Positions 26,862-35,746 of a stretch of 64,000 bases of DNA are shown here, piece by piece (positions within the stretch are counted from its first letter, which is position 1; every line of letters begins with the position of its first letter). The stretch lies in assembly GCF_014649015.1 (NCBI RefSeq), contig NZ_BMSF01000017.1:93990-157989 (forward strand), read 5' to 3'. The position numbers and the translations under genes are program-made. Source of the stretch: Streptomyces narbonensis (GTDB lineage Bacteria; Actinomycetota; Actinomycetes; Streptomycetales; Streptomycetaceae). The notes beneath the pieces are model-generated. The model did no database searches and was not told where the DNA came from. It was given only the letters and a program-made list of their open reading frames with translations.

Positions 26862-27704
26862 CTATGGGCGTTCGAAGGCCTGCAGGGCAGCACCGAGCGA
26901 GAAGCACAGAGCACCGCACAGCGTTCCCCAGTTGGCGATGTCGGCGTTGACCAGGCTCTGGGTGGCGGGTCGGGTGAAGGCGGCCAGGGCGGAGACCATG
27001 AAGAGGACCGACCCGATCTGGTTCACCGCGACCACCCACCAGCCGAGGCTGCGCGAGCGGAGGCAGAGCCGGGAGCGATGGCAGATCTCGACGAACGCGA
27101 GATGGCCCGAGATCAGGAAGAGCACGCATCCGATCACGTCGGGAGCCCAGATCAGGCGGTTGGTCTGCTGGACGGAGAGCCCCTGCAGGAAGGAGTCGAG
27201 CAGGTTGACTCCGAACACGAGCGTCCCGGCGAAGAGCACGAACGTGCTGAGCCAGTCCAGGCGCATCGGCTCGTATCCCCACCACCGCCAGTCGGCCGTG
27301 GCCAGTGCGCCGCTGCCCGGGACGTGCCGGGGCGCGTTCAGGACCTGCAAGAGCGAGGTGTAGCCGCCGGTGTTGAAGAACAGCCCGCCCACGAAGTAGA
27401 TCGAGGCGCTCTCGGCCGGATCGCCGGAACCGAACTGGGCGACCGCGGCGCCGAGGGCGAAGAGGATCCCGCCGAGGAAGAACGCTACCGATGCGACGGA
27501 ATTGAGCCTGCGAAGTCGTTCCAGGGCCTGCGTGTCGGCGGTCGGGGACGTGGCGACCGTGCCCCCGGGGTCGCGGACGGACAGGGCGCCCCGCTTGCGC
27601 GCGAGTCTCGACTCCCAGACCACCGTCCCCCCTTCGGGGCGGTGGTAGGTGAGCCGGGTGGTGAACGGTCCCGCGCCTTCGGCACGGTGCTGGGGCGGTT
27701 CCAC
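26862..27704 (-). CDS. Polytopic membrane protein of unknown function
   Basis: A 280-residue protein with about six hydrophobic segments: SVASVAFFLGGILFALGAAV (about 70), an IYFVGGLFFNTGGY helix (about 102), LSTFVLFAGTLVFGVNLL (about 153), VIGCVLFLISGHLAFVE (about 190), LGWWVVAVNQIGSVLF (about 220) and WGTLCGALCFSLGAAL (about 258). The first 55 residues are hydrophilic and cytoplasmic-looking. The pairing of short helices recalls YrhK-like proteins, but I do not assign it. The start is uncertain: the first methionine at 27704 is used, and a start near residue 51 is possible. It is convergent with the CGNR gene and stands alone. Confidence 0.6.
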   Translation of the reverse strand: MEPPQHRAEGAGPFTTRLTYHRPEGGTVVWESRLARKRGALSVRDPGGTVATSPTADTQALERLRRLNSVASVAFFLGGILFALGAAVAQFGSGDPAESASIYFVGGLFFNTGGYTSLLQVLNAPRHVPGSGALATADWRWWGYEPMRLDWLSTFVLFAGTLVFGVNLLDSFLQGLSVQQTNRLIWAPDVIGCVLFLISGHLAFVEICHRSRLCLRSRSLGWWVVAVNQIGSVLFMVSALAAFTRPATQSLVNADIANWGTLCGALCFSLGAALQAFERP

Positions 27705-27792
27705 GTCGCGAGCCTAGTTCCGGCGCCGCCGTCCGAGGGCGAGCGAAACGTGGACGTTGTCCCGCCCCCTGGACGCCCGGGGTCCCAGGCCG

Positions 27793-28020
27793 TCAGGTGT
27801 GCGGCACGACGGCCACAGGACAGGGGGCGTGGTGGATGACGGCATGGGTGGTGGAGCCGATGTGGGAGCCCCGGGCCGCCCTGCGTCGTCCGACGACCAG
27901 CAGGGGCGCGTCCGCCGCGGCGTCGATGAGATGCTCGGCTGCCCTTCCCGGAGCCGCCACCTCCGCCACCTCTGTCGCCGGGAACCTGTCCCGGAAGGGC
28001 CGAACCGCGGCGGCGATCAA
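27793..28020 (-). pseudogene. C-terminal fragment of a universal stress protein
   Basis: About 75 codons match the second half of a UspA domain: RPFRDRFPATEVAEVAAPG, then HLIDAAADAPLLVVGRRR, the ATP-binding-type G-x2-G-x9-G(S/T) pattern as RAARGSHIGSTTHAVIHHA, and CPVAVVPHT. The first beta strand and its ATP-binding Asp, and the usual first tandem domain, are absent, and the codons upstream of 28020 do not resemble a Usp. No proper start or ribosome site is seen. It is read as a decayed remnant. Confidence 0.6.
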
Positions 28021-28268
28021 GACGCTGACGAAGTGCCCCGTCTGGCGGATGCCGGTGCTGTGCTCGTCCTCACTGGCTCAGGAAGGTCAGGGCGTCGACC
28101 AGCCGGGCACACCCGGAGCGCCGACGGCGCGCGCTCGCGCGGATTCAAGGACGGTTCTGCCCAGATCGTCTCGCTGGTCGGCGTCCGACCGGTTCCCGGC
28201 GTTGCTGCCGGTGGTGGCGGGCGGCGTAGGCCCCGTGCCCTGTGGCGGCCCGCCTCGTTGAGACCGGC

Positions 28269-28481
28269 ATGACGATCTTCAACCGCCGCGTCCTCGCCGC
28301 TGCCGCTGTCGCCGCCACCGCCGTCCTCGCCTCGGCCGGGGCGGCGACGGCCGACAGCGTCGGCAACAATCTCCCCGGGCTCGGACTCCTGTCCCAGACT
28401 TTCGGAAACGGCGACCAGCAGGACATGGCCGCCGACGCCCTGCCCACCCACGACGCCCTCAATAACGTCACCATCCCCTGA
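28269..28481 (+). CDS. Small secreted protein
   Basis: A 70-residue protein with a clear signal peptide: MTIFNRRVLAAAAVAATAV, then ASAGAATADS (cleavage after ATA). The mature part, about 37 residues, is short, uncharged and Asn/Asp/Leu-rich (VGNNLPGLGLLSQTFGNG). The ATG at 28269 has only a weak GAGA site. It resembles the many small exported Streptomyces proteins of unknown role, though it lacks the VNxxGxxxC chaplin pattern. It may be a real gene or a remnant, because the flanking sequence looks decayed. Confidence 0.5.
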   Translation: MTIFNRRVLAAAAVAATAVLASAGAATADSVGNNLPGLGLLSQTFGNGDQQDMAADALPTHDALNNVTIP

Positions 28482-28682
28482 CCGAAGCCGTCCTGCGCTT
28501 CCGCCCAGCCGGCGCTCGTCCAGTGGAGTTGTGAAGCGGCCGGAGACGACCGGGGTGTCGTCGCCGTCCTTCTCGACGTTGTCGGCGGCCGCCAAGTACC
28601 AGGTCGACCACCGGGTCCTGTGCATCAACCAGAAGGTCCACTCCGGCAGCGGACCGCGAGGCCCGCCCCTGGGCCTCGCTGA

Positions 28683-29588
28683 TCACCGTCGCCTCGGTGG
28701 GCCGGCCGGCGTCCGGTCGATCAGTCTCTCCTCGATGTCGCCGCCCGCGCCGAGCAGACCGGTCTGCTCGAACGGGTGCGCCCCCATGAGACGGGGCAGT
28801 TCGCGTCGGGAGAGCAGGTCCACCGCGAGGGGGAAGAACGGCCGGCCCGCCTGGGCGAGCCTCAGCCAGGGCGGGGCGTACACGGAGGCGGCGCGCCGGT
28901 CCACTCCCCGGGCGAGCCAGGACGCCACCCGGTCCACCGGATACACGCGGCGGGCGGGTCCGGGCATGTGCCCGCGCAGTTCGCGCAGCACCGGGTGTCG
29001 GTCGACGTCGCGGACCATGTCGGTGTCGGTCCAGTGCAGGTACGCCACGCCCACGCCGACGCCCTGGTGGGCCACTTCGGCCCGCAGGGAGCGGGCGAAT
29101 GCCTCGGCGCCCGCCTTGGAGGCGCAGTACGCGCTCATCATCGGGGCCGCGCCGAAGGCGGCGGTGGAGGCGACCTGGAGGAAGTAGCCGCCGCCGGCGC
29201 GCAGTCCGGGCAGGAAGGCGCGCGCGGTGATCGCGCTGCCCACGAGGTTGACCTCCACGACGCGGCGCCACGTCCCGGGGTCGGAGGTCTCGAACGGCCC
29301 GCCCTCGGCGACGCCCGCGTTGGCGACGACGACGGACGGGGCGCCGAGGACCCGGGTCACCTCCCCGGCGGCCCGTTCCATCGCCTCGTCGTCGGTCACG
29401 TCGACCTCGACGGCGTGGCTCTCCGTGCCGAGCGTCTCGGCCACGGCGGCGAGCGTGTCGTGCTCCCGCCCGAGCAGCGCCACGCGCATCCCGCGCCCGG
29501 CGAGCCGGCGGGCCAGTCCGGCGCCCAGCCCGCGGGCCGCGCCCGTGACGACGGCGGTACGTCCTTCGAGTTCCCAGGAGCGGGCCAT
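28683..29588 (-). CDS. Short-chain dehydrogenase/reductase
   Basis: A 301-residue classical SDR oxidoreductase. The NAD(P)-binding TGAARGLGAGLARRL starts near residue 15, NAG lies at VVVANAGVAEG (about 88), the catalytic Ser is in LQVASTAAFG (about 142), and the Y-x3-K pair is YCASKAGAE (about 155-160). A C-terminal extension after residue 190 contains YPVDRVASWLARGVDRR. The ATG at 29588 follows GGAGGCCCCC. It is divergent from the photolyase gene 137 bp away. The two are often neighbours in actinobacterial light or oxidative-stress gene groups. The substrate is unknown. Confidence 0.9.
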   Translation of the reverse strand: MARSWELEGRTAVVTGAARGLGAGLARRLAGRGMRVALLGREHDTLAAVAETLGTESHAVEVDVTDDEAMERAAGEVTRVLGAPSVVVANAGVAEGGPFETSDPGTWRRVVEVNLVGSAITARAFLPGLRAGGGYFLQVASTAAFGAAPMMSAYCASKAGAEAFARSLRAEVAHQGVGVGVAYLHWTDTDMVRDVDRHPVLRELRGHMPGPARRVYPVDRVASWLARGVDRRAASVYAPPWLRLAQAGRPFFPLAVDLLSRRELPRLMGAHPFEQTGLLGAGGDIEERLIDRTPAGPPRRR

Positions 29589-29724
29589 GGGGGCCTCCGG
29601 TTCTTCGGCGGATCGAGGGACTGCTCGTGACCCCTTCCGTCGCCGGGCGGGCGGCGGATGCGGCGGGGCGGTCCGAACCGGGCACCTGTGCATCCGGCGG
29701 GCCCGCCCGGGGCGAAGAGGAGGC

Positions 29725-31224
29725 ATGACGGACACGCACTGGCTCTTCGGGGACCAGCTGGGGCCTGCCTTCCTGTCGCCGGGTGCGGAGGGGCCCGCCC
29801 GTGACGCCCCCGTGGTGATCATCGAAGCCCGCTCCGTCTTCCGCCGCCGTCGCTTCCACAGGGCGAAGGCCCACCTCGTCCTGTCGGCCATGCGGCACCG
29901 CGCCGCCGAGCTCGGCGGCCGGGTGACGTACGTGCGGGCGGACACCTACCGGGAGGGCCTGCGGCGTGCCGTGGGCCGCGGCCGGGTGACGGTGCACCAC
30001 CCCACGTCCCGGGCGGCGCTGCGCCTGGTCCGCTCGCTCGACGACGTCACGGTGCTGCCGCCACGCGGGTTCCTCGTCGGTCCGGACGAGTTCGCGGCGT
30101 GGGCGAAGGAGCGGCGCACGCTCCGCATGGAGGACTTCTACCGGCGGGTCCGCCGCGACCACGACCTCCTGATGGAGGGGGACGGCCCGGCCGGAGGCGG
30201 GTGGAACCTCGACCGCGAGAACCGCGAGCCCCCACCTCGGGGAGCCGGCTCGCTGGGCGCCCCGGCGCCGTACCGGCCCCGGGAGGACGGCATCGACGAG
30301 GAGGTCCGGCACGACCTGGACCGCTGGGAACGGGACGGGGACGTCTCCTTCGTCGGCCGGGACGGTCCCCGGACGTTCCCGGCGGACCGACGGCAGGCGC
30401 TCGCCGCGCTGCGGCGCTTCCTGGACCACCGGCTCGCCGGGTTCGGCGCGTACGAGGACGCGATGCTGGCCGGCGACGGCGTGATGAGCCACAGTCTGCT
30501 GTCGACGTCCCTGAACCTGGGACTCCTCGACCCGGTGGAGTGCGTGGAGGGGGCGGAGGCCGTCTGGCGGGCGGGCGGAGTGCCGCTCCGGTCCGTGGAG
30601 GGCTTCGTCCGGCAGATCGCCGGCTGGCGCGAGTACGTCCGGCACCTGTACTGGCACTTCGGCGAGGAGTACCGGACGAGCAACGTCCTCGGGCACACCG
30701 GGGCCGTCCCCGGCTGGTGGGAGGAGCTGGACGCGGACGCCGTGTCGGCCCGATGCGTGGCGACGGCCCTGCGCGAGGTCAGGGACACGGGCTGGACCCA
30801 TCACATCCCGCGCCTGATGGTCCTCGGCAGCTACGCGCTCCAGCGCGGCTGGGACCCGGCCGCCGTGACCGACTGGTTCCACCGCAGCTTCGCCGACGGC
30901 TACGACTGGGTGATGCTGCCGAACGTCGTCGGAATGTCCCAGTACGCCGACGGCGGCCGGATGACGAGCAAGCCATACACGTCCGGCGGCGCCTACATCG
31001 ACCGCATGAGCGACCTGTGCGGGCCGTGCCCCTACCGTCCCGACCGGCGGGTCGGCGAGGACGCCTGCCCGTTCACGGCCGGATACTGGGCCTTCCTCCA
31101 CCGGCACCGCGACCGGCTCGGCCGGAATTCCCGTACCTCCCGGCCGGTGGCGGGGCTGGACCGGCTGCGGGACCTGCCCGCCCTCCTGGAACAGGAGCGG
31201 AAGCGGGGCGCCGAGCCGCCCTGA
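29725..31224 (+). CDS. Iron-sulfur photolyase/cryptochrome-like protein (FeS-BCP type)
   Basis: A 499-residue deoxyribodipyrimidine-photolyase-related protein. An N-terminal Rossmann domain (THWLFGDQLGPAFL) precedes a helical FAD domain with GFVRQIAGWREYVRHLYW and DWFHRSFADGYDWVMLPNVV. The C-terminal cysteines (DLCGPCPYRP and DACPF), plus an earlier Cys in DPVECVEGAE, supply the four ligands of the [4Fe-4S] cluster known from bacterial (6-4) photolyases such as PhrB. The ATG at 29725 is preceded by an ideal AGAGGAGG. It probably repairs UV photoproducts or senses blue light. The FAD oxidoreductase gene follows after 157 nt. Confidence 0.92.
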   Translation: MTDTHWLFGDQLGPAFLSPGAEGPARDAPVVIIEARSVFRRRRFHRAKAHLVLSAMRHRAAELGGRVTYVRADTYREGLRRAVGRGRVTVHHPTSRAALRLVRSLDDVTVLPPRGFLVGPDEFAAWAKERRTLRMEDFYRRVRRDHDLLMEGDGPAGGGWNLDRENREPPPRGAGSLGAPAPYRPREDGIDEEVRHDLDRWERDGDVSFVGRDGPRTFPADRRQALAALRRFLDHRLAGFGAYEDAMLAGDGVMSHSLLSTSLNLGLLDPVECVEGAEAVWRAGGVPLRSVEGFVRQIAGWREYVRHLYWHFGEEYRTSNVLGHTGAVPGWWEELDADAVSARCVATALREVRDTGWTHHIPRLMVLGSYALQRGWDPAAVTDWFHRSFADGYDWVMLPNVVGMSQYADGGRMTSKPYTSGGAYIDRMSDLCGPCPYRPDRRVGEDACPFTAGYWAFLHRHRDRLGRNSRTSRPVAGLDRLRDLPALLEQERKRGAEPP

Positions 31225-31295
31225 CGATCCCGTGCCGCGCACCCGGCCCCGCCAGGGGTGCCCGGCCGGGCCACAACACGAGGCGGGGCGACCTC

Positions 31296-31370
31296 GCGGA
31301 CACGGAGAGCGGACACGGAGAGCGGACACGGAGTGCGGACTTGAATGCGGACGTGGAGTGCGGACATGGA
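31296..31370 (+). repeat. Six 12-13-nt tandem repeats in the leader of the FAD oxidoreductase gene
   Basis: GCGGACACGGAGA is repeated as 13-13-13-12-13-11 nt near-copies (GCGGACACGGAGT, GCGGACTTGAAT, GCGGACGTGGAGT, GCGGACATGGA). The last copy runs straight into the ribosome site AAGGGGA and the ATG at 31382. The units carry in-frame-looking GAC/ACG but no start. This may be a protein-binding or slippage-prone leader. Confidence 0.7.
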
Positions 31371-31381
31371 AAGGGGACGGC

Positions 31382-32638
31382 ATGAAGAGGACGACGGACG
31401 GCACACGGTACGACGCGGTGGTCGTCGGAGCGGGGGCCGCCGGCCTCGCCTGCGCCGCCGACCTGTGCGCGGCGGGCCTGCGGGTGCTGCTCCTGGAGGC
31501 GGGCGACGCGGTGGGCGGCCGGATGCGCACCGACCGGGTCGCGGGCTTCACCGTGGACCGCGGCTTCCAGGTCTTCAACACCTCGTATCCGCAGGTGAAG
31601 CGGCGGGTGCAGCTGAGGCCCCTGAGGCTGCGGCCGTTCACGCCGGGGGTGCTCGTGCACACCGAGCGCGGGCCGCGCCGGTTCACGGATCCGAGCCGCC
31701 GCCCGGGCGAGGCCCGGGACCTGCTGCCGGGGCGGCTCGCGTCGGGCCGCGACCTGCTCGCGCTCTCCGTCCTGTCGGCGCGGGACGCGCTGGCGCCGGC
31801 GTCCGTGCTGCGGCGCGGCGCCGACGGGACGACGCGTGAGGCGCTGGCCGCGGCGGGCGTGTCGCCGCGGCTCGTGGAGACGTTCTTCCGGCCGTTCCTC
31901 TCCGGCGTGTTCCTGGAGGACCGGCTGGAGACCTCGGCGCGCTTCTTCCATCTGGTGTGGCGGAGCATGCTGCGCGGAACCCTGTGCCTCCCGGCCGAGG
32001 GGATCGGCGCCGTGCCCGCCCAGCTCGCCGCGCGGCTGCCGGCCGGCGTGGCGCGCACCGGAACGCTGGTGTCCGCGCTGGGGCCGGACGGCGTGGTGCT
32101 CGCGGACGGGCCTGAGGTGCGGTCCCGCGCGGTCGTCGTCGCCACCGGGCAGCGGGTCGCGGCGGAGCTGCTGCCGGGACTTCCCGCACCGGACGGCCGG
32201 ACCGTGACCACGCTGTACCACGCGGCCGACCGGCCTCCCATGGACGAGCCCGTGCTGGTCGTCGACTCCGCGCGCCGGTTCCTGAACACCTGCGTCCTCA
32301 CCGCGGTCCAGCCGGGGTTCGCCGCCGACGGCCGGGCGCTGGTGTCCACGTCGGTGCTCGGCTCTCCCGGACCGTCGGACACGGCGGCGGTGCTCGCGGC
32401 CCTGGGCGAGGTGTACGGCGCGGAGACGGGCGGCTGGGAGCTCGTCCACCGCGTCACGGTCCCGGACGCGCTGCCGGCGATGCCGGGCCCGATGCCGCTC
32501 TCGCGGTCCGTGCGGATGGCACCCGGCCGGTACGTGTGCGGGGACCACCGGGCGACCGGTTCGGTCCAGGGCGCGCTGGCCTCGGGCGCGCGGGCGGCCC
32601 GCGCGGTTCTGGACGACCTACGGGCGGGCGCGGTCTGA
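31382..32638 (+). CDS. FAD-dependent amine-oxidase/phytoene-desaturase-like oxidoreductase
   Basis: A 418-residue flavoprotein. The N-terminal dinucleotide fold is VVVGAGAAGLACAADL (about 13) with the acidic ribose-binding LLLEAGDAVGGRMRTD (about 37). FTVDRGFQVFNTSYP follows, as in protoporphyrinogen oxidase and carotenoid desaturase relatives. The C-terminal FAD motif is RYVCGDHRATGSVQGALASG (about 382). The ATG at 31382 has AAAGGGGA. It probably acts on a hydrophobic amine or isoprenoid. It lies downstream of the photolyase on the same strand, so it may be part of the same light-response operon, although the repeats at 31296-31370 separate them. Confidence 0.88.
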   Translation: MKRTTDGTRYDAVVVGAGAAGLACAADLCAAGLRVLLLEAGDAVGGRMRTDRVAGFTVDRGFQVFNTSYPQVKRRVQLRPLRLRPFTPGVLVHTERGPRRFTDPSRRPGEARDLLPGRLASGRDLLALSVLSARDALAPASVLRRGADGTTREALAAAGVSPRLVETFFRPFLSGVFLEDRLETSARFFHLVWRSMLRGTLCLPAEGIGAVPAQLAARLPAGVARTGTLVSALGPDGVVLADGPEVRSRAVVVATGQRVAAELLPGLPAPDGRTVTTLYHAADRPPMDEPVLVVDSARRFLNTCVLTAVQPGFAADGRALVSTSVLGSPGPSDTAAVLAALGEVYGAETGGWELVHRVTVPDALPAMPGPMPLSRSVRMAPGRYVCGDHRATGSVQGALASGARAARAVLDDLRAGAV

Positions 32639-32702
32639 AGGGCCGCCCCCCTCGCGGCCGCCCCCTCGGCCGGTCCCACGCCGGAGCCCGCCGTCCCGGC
32701 TG

Positions 32703-33353
32703 TCATACCGAGGGACGGGCCGGGCGCCGGCGCTGCCACCAGCGGGGGCGGGTGCGGGGGTGCACGGCCCGGCCCAGCCGCCGGCCGACGGTCACGTAGC
32801 CGAGCAGCGCTCCCGTCGTGTTGAGGAGGACGTCGTCGATGTCGAAGGCGCGGCCCGTGACGAGCGCCCCCTGCACCAGCTCCACGAGCAGCATGGTGGC
32901 CGCGGTGAGGAGCGCGACGCGGAGGAAGCCGCGGGCCTTGCGGGACAGCAGCGGCAGCAGGATCCCGAAGGGGACTCCGAGGAGGATGTTGCCCCCGAGC
33001 TGCTTGACGGTGTCCACGAACGCGGGCCGGCCGAGGTAGGCCTCGATCGAGCGCCCGGGCGTCAGGTTGCTGTGGGTGAGGGGCACAGAGGCCGGCGAGG
33101 CCTCCAGTGTCAGCCGGGCCAGGACCACGGCGAACGCCACCATGCCCGCGAGGGCCGTGAGGGCGACGAGCGCCCGCACGAACCGGCCCGGGCGGCGCCG
33201 GACCGGGACCGCGGCCCGGGGCACCGCGGTGTCCGGCTCCTTCCGCTCCGGGCTCCCGCCGGCCGGCGCCGCGCCGCCCGCACCCCCCGCGTCGGCCCCG
33301 TCCCCTCCGGCGGCCGCACCGCCCCGCCCCTTCGACGTTCTCCGACCGAACAC
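32703..33353 (-). CDS. VanZ family membrane protein
   Basis: A 216-residue membrane protein. After a Gly/Ala/Pro-rich cytoplasmic N-terminus it has a first helix (VRALVALTALAGMVAFAVVL), the VanZ core NILLGVPFGILLPLL with the preceding Gly-rich QLGGN, the RVALLTAATMLLVELVQGAL helix, and the family signature RAFDIDDVLLNTTGALLGY. VanZ confers low-level teicoplanin resistance in enterococci; the homologues' role is otherwise unknown. The start is GTG 33353 with AAGGGGAGGAG. The promoter at 33398-33422 lies directly upstream. A longer frame to 33524 is less likely. Confidence 0.88.
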   Translation of the reverse strand: MFGRRTSKGRGGAAAGGDGADAGGAGGAAPAGGSPERKEPDTAVPRAAVPVRRRPGRFVRALVALTALAGMVAFAVVLARLTLEASPASVPLTHSNLTPGRSIEAYLGRPAFVDTVKQLGGNILLGVPFGILLPLLSRKARGFLRVALLTAATMLLVELVQGALVTGRAFDIDDVLLNTTGALLGYVTVGRRLGRAVHPRTRPRWWQRRRPARPSV

Positions 33354-33397
33354 GAGCCGTCTCCTCCCCTTGGTGTCCTCGTGCGAACGGGTCCCGC

Positions 33398-33422
33398 GTA
33401 CCCCCGCCGGGGAACCGCATGC
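33398..33422 (-). promoter_or_regulatory. SigB-type promoter of the VanZ gene
   Basis: On the minus strand GCAT (33419-33422), 15 nt, then GGGTAC (33398-33403) matches the Streptomyces SigB-type consensus GNNT-N14-16-GGGTAC/T, 45 nt before the GTG start. Confidence 0.55.
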
Positions 33423-33533
33423 CCTGCGGCCCCCGGGGCACTCACCTCCGAAACACCCTCCCCTCCCGCCCCAACAGAGCGCGTTTCGGGTGGAGTTGGG
33501 TGTGGGAGCGGCGGACTCGGGCATCCGGCCCGC

Positions 33534-34214
33534 ATGGGAGAAGAGACCGAGAACAGCCCCGCGCCGGCCCGCCGTTCATGGAAGCGCCCCGGAGGGAGGT
33601 GGCGCCTCGCCGCCGCCGTGCTGCTCGTGCTCGCCGTCGCCCTCATGCTGATCGGCCAGGTCCTGCGGATCCCCGGCCTGGACGTCCTCGGGACGGACGT
33701 GAAGGACCGTTCCGGACCCGCCGTCCTGAAGTCCGTTCAGGACCTGAGCCGGTACGAGGGCGCGGCGGGGACCTACCAGGTGGTGGTCGACCTGGAGCAC
33801 GACGCGCGGTTCCTGCCGGACACGATCCGCGGCACCCGCACCCTGTACGTGGCGAGCGGCAGCGTCGCCTCCTACGTCGAGTTCGGCGGCCTCGGGGACG
33901 GCGCCGTGACCGTCGACGCCGACCGGACCGAGGCCACCCTCCGGCTGCCGCACGCCCGGCTGGCCGAACCGGCGCTCGATCCGGAGCGGTCGTACGCCGT
34001 GTCGAAGCAGCGCGGTCTGCTCGACCGGATCGGCGACCTCTTCTCGGACAACCCCGCGAGCGAGCAGGCCGTCCATGTCCTCGCCGCCCGGCGCATCGGC
34101 GACGCGGCCCGCGAGTCCGACCTGACGTCCCGCGCGGAGCGGAACACGGCCGCGATGCTGCGGGAACTGCTGCGGGGCCTGGGCTTCGAGCGGGTGACCG
34201 TGACGTTCGGCTGA
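33534..34214 (+). CDS. DUF4230 domain membrane-anchored protein
   Basis: A 226-residue protein with a cytoplasmic N-terminus (about 25 residues), one transmembrane helix (WRLAAAVLLVLAVALMLIG, residues about 28-46) and an external DUF4230 domain: PAVLKSVQDLSRYEGAAGTY, VVVDLEHDARFLPD, TLYVASGSVASYVEFGGL, and an amphipathic C-terminal helix rich in Arg/Glu with AERNTAAMLRELLRGLGF. The DUF4230 function is unknown. The ATG at 33534 has no strong site (GGGCATCC). It is divergent from VanZ, sharing the 180-bp gap that carries the VanZ promoter. Confidence 0.85.
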   Translation: MGEETENSPAPARRSWKRPGGRWRLAAAVLLVLAVALMLIGQVLRIPGLDVLGTDVKDRSGPAVLKSVQDLSRYEGAAGTYQVVVDLEHDARFLPDTIRGTRTLYVASGSVASYVEFGGLGDGAVTVDADRTEATLRLPHARLAEPALDPERSYAVSKQRGLLDRIGDLFSDNPASEQAVHVLAARRIGDAARESDLTSRAERNTAAMLRELLRGLGFERVTVTFG

Positions 34215-34337
34215 GGGGATCCGCAGGGCCGGAGGGCGTTCCGCGGGGCGGGGGCGCCCTCCGACCCGACGGCGCCGTCCGGGTGATCTGTCGGCCGTCG
34301 CGCTCGTGCCGGTCCGCCGACGGGGCAAGGGGCCCCT

Positions 34338-34781
34338 ATGAGCACTCACGACGACGACCGGTACGGCCCCGGACCCGCCGCCCCGGACGCCATCACGGTC
34401 GAGGCCCTCGGCTCTCTGTCCAAGGCCCTGGAGACGGCGGAGCGCGCCCGGGGCCATCTGTACGGGTTCCACCAGCTGACCGGCACCGCGGACTTCGAGC
34501 TCGACCGGGCGGTCGGACTCCTGCGGAAGGCGGGGCACCACGCCTGGGCGGACCGGGTGGAGACCGAGATCCTGGGGCGCAACGTCATGCCGGGCCACTG
34601 GACGTACCAGATCGTCGACGCCTACAACGCCACCTACTACGAGCCGTTCCGGGATCTGGAGCGCAGCGCGGTCTCGGCCCTGGCCGGCGGCCACGAGCAC
34701 CGCTTCGAGGCCCGGCTCCAGAGGGAGCGCCGCACTCCCGGTCACCCCGACCACGCCCCCGCCGACGGAGCCGACGCATGA
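34338..34781 (+). CDS. Conserved hypothetical protein, translationally coupled to PPK2
   Basis: A 147-residue soluble, mostly helical protein of unknown function: ITVEALGSLSKALETAERAR, then LYGFHQLTGTADFELDRAV, then WADRVETEILGRNVMPGHW, then TYQIVDAYNATYYEPFRDLE, and a disordered basic tail. The ATG at 34338 follows GGGCAAGGGG. The TGA overlaps the ATG of the PPK2 gene (ATGA), so the two are coupled. Similar proteins occur in actinobacteria, but I know no characterised member. The context suggests a link to polyphosphate metabolism. Confidence 0.75.
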   Translation: MSTHDDDRYGPGPAAPDAITVEALGSLSKALETAERARGHLYGFHQLTGTADFELDRAVGLLRKAGHHAWADRVETEILGRNVMPGHWTYQIVDAYNATYYEPFRDLERSAVSALAGGHEHRFEARLQRERRTPGHPDHAPADGADA

Positions 34782-35738
34782 GCGACGCCGACGGCCCCGC
34801 CGACGACCTGCTGGCCGGGCTGAGGGTGGACACCAGCCAGCCGGAACAGCCCGTCCTGCTGGACGCGCAGGGGGGACCCATCCGGACCTGGCGCGAGAAC
34901 TACCCCTACGACCGGAAGGTCCGCCGTCGAGAGTACGAACGGACCAAGCGGGTCCTGCAGATCGAGCTGCTGAAGCTGCAGCGCTGGGGTCAAGGAGACG
35001 GGGGCCCGGCTGGTCGTGATCTGCGAGGGGCGGGACGCCGCGGGCAAGGGCGGCACGATCCAGCGCTTCACGGAGCGGCTCAACCCCCGCGGGGCGCGGA
35101 TCGTCGCCCTGGACAAGCCGACCGAGCGGGAGGCGGGACAGTGGTACTTCCAGCGGTACGTCCCGCACCTGCCGGCACGCGGCGAGATCGTGTTCTTCGA
35201 CCGGTCCTGGCACAACCGCGCGGGTGTCGAGAAGGTCATGGGCTTCTGCACGCAGGAGCAGCACGCGCTCTTCCTCCGGCAGTGCCCGGCCTTCGAGTCG
35301 ATGCTGGTCGATGACGGCATCATCCTGGTCAAGTTCTGGTTCTCGGTCTCCCGCGCGGAGCAGCGCACCCGGTTCGCGATCCGGCAGGTCGACCCCGTCC
35401 GCCAGTGGAAGCTGTCGCCGACGGATCTGGCCTCGCTGGACCTGTGGGACGCGTACACCGCCGCGAAGATCGAGATGTTCCGCGCGACCGACACCGCCGA
35501 CGCGCCGTGGACGGTCGTCAAGAGCAACGACAAGCGCCGGGCACGGCTGGAGGCGATGCGCTATCTGCTGTGGCGGATCGACTACGCCAGCAAGGACGCC
35601 GAGGCCGTGGGCCGGCCCGACCCCCTGATCGTGGGCGCCGCCGACACCCTCCTGGAACCGGGAGAGGAGCCGTCGGCACTCTCCCCCACGCCGCTGGCCG
35701 GCCCTCCGGTGGGCCGGGGCCAGCACCCGCCCGCATGA
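34778..35738 (+). pseudogene. ppk2: Polyphosphate kinase 2 (PPK2), frameshifted
   Basis: PPK2 moves phosphate between polyphosphate and nucleotides. The N-terminal part is read from ATG 34778 (about 70 codons to IELLKLQRW). It then loses phase at a run of four G's (34986-34989). Reading three G's restores WVKETGARLVVICEGRDAAG and an intact PPK2 core with Walker A EGRDAAGKGGTI, RYVPHLPARGEIVFFDRSW (Walker B region), and the lid DPVRQWKLSPTDLASLDLW. The second part is otherwise undamaged through the C-terminus. So it is a single-base insertion in a G-run: a sequencing error, a recent mutation or phase variation. The start overlaps the upstream hypothetical gene. Confidence 0.85.
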
Positions 35739-35746
35739 GAACGGCC

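Noticed and set aside
28531..28628. Minus-strand fragment TRWSTWYLAAADNVEKDGDD
   Set aside because: Looks protein-like but has no start, length or context to support a gene.
28468..33441. 1657-codon minus-strand open frame
   Set aside because: Crosses the photolyase, FAD oxidoreductase and SDR genes in a non-coding phase.
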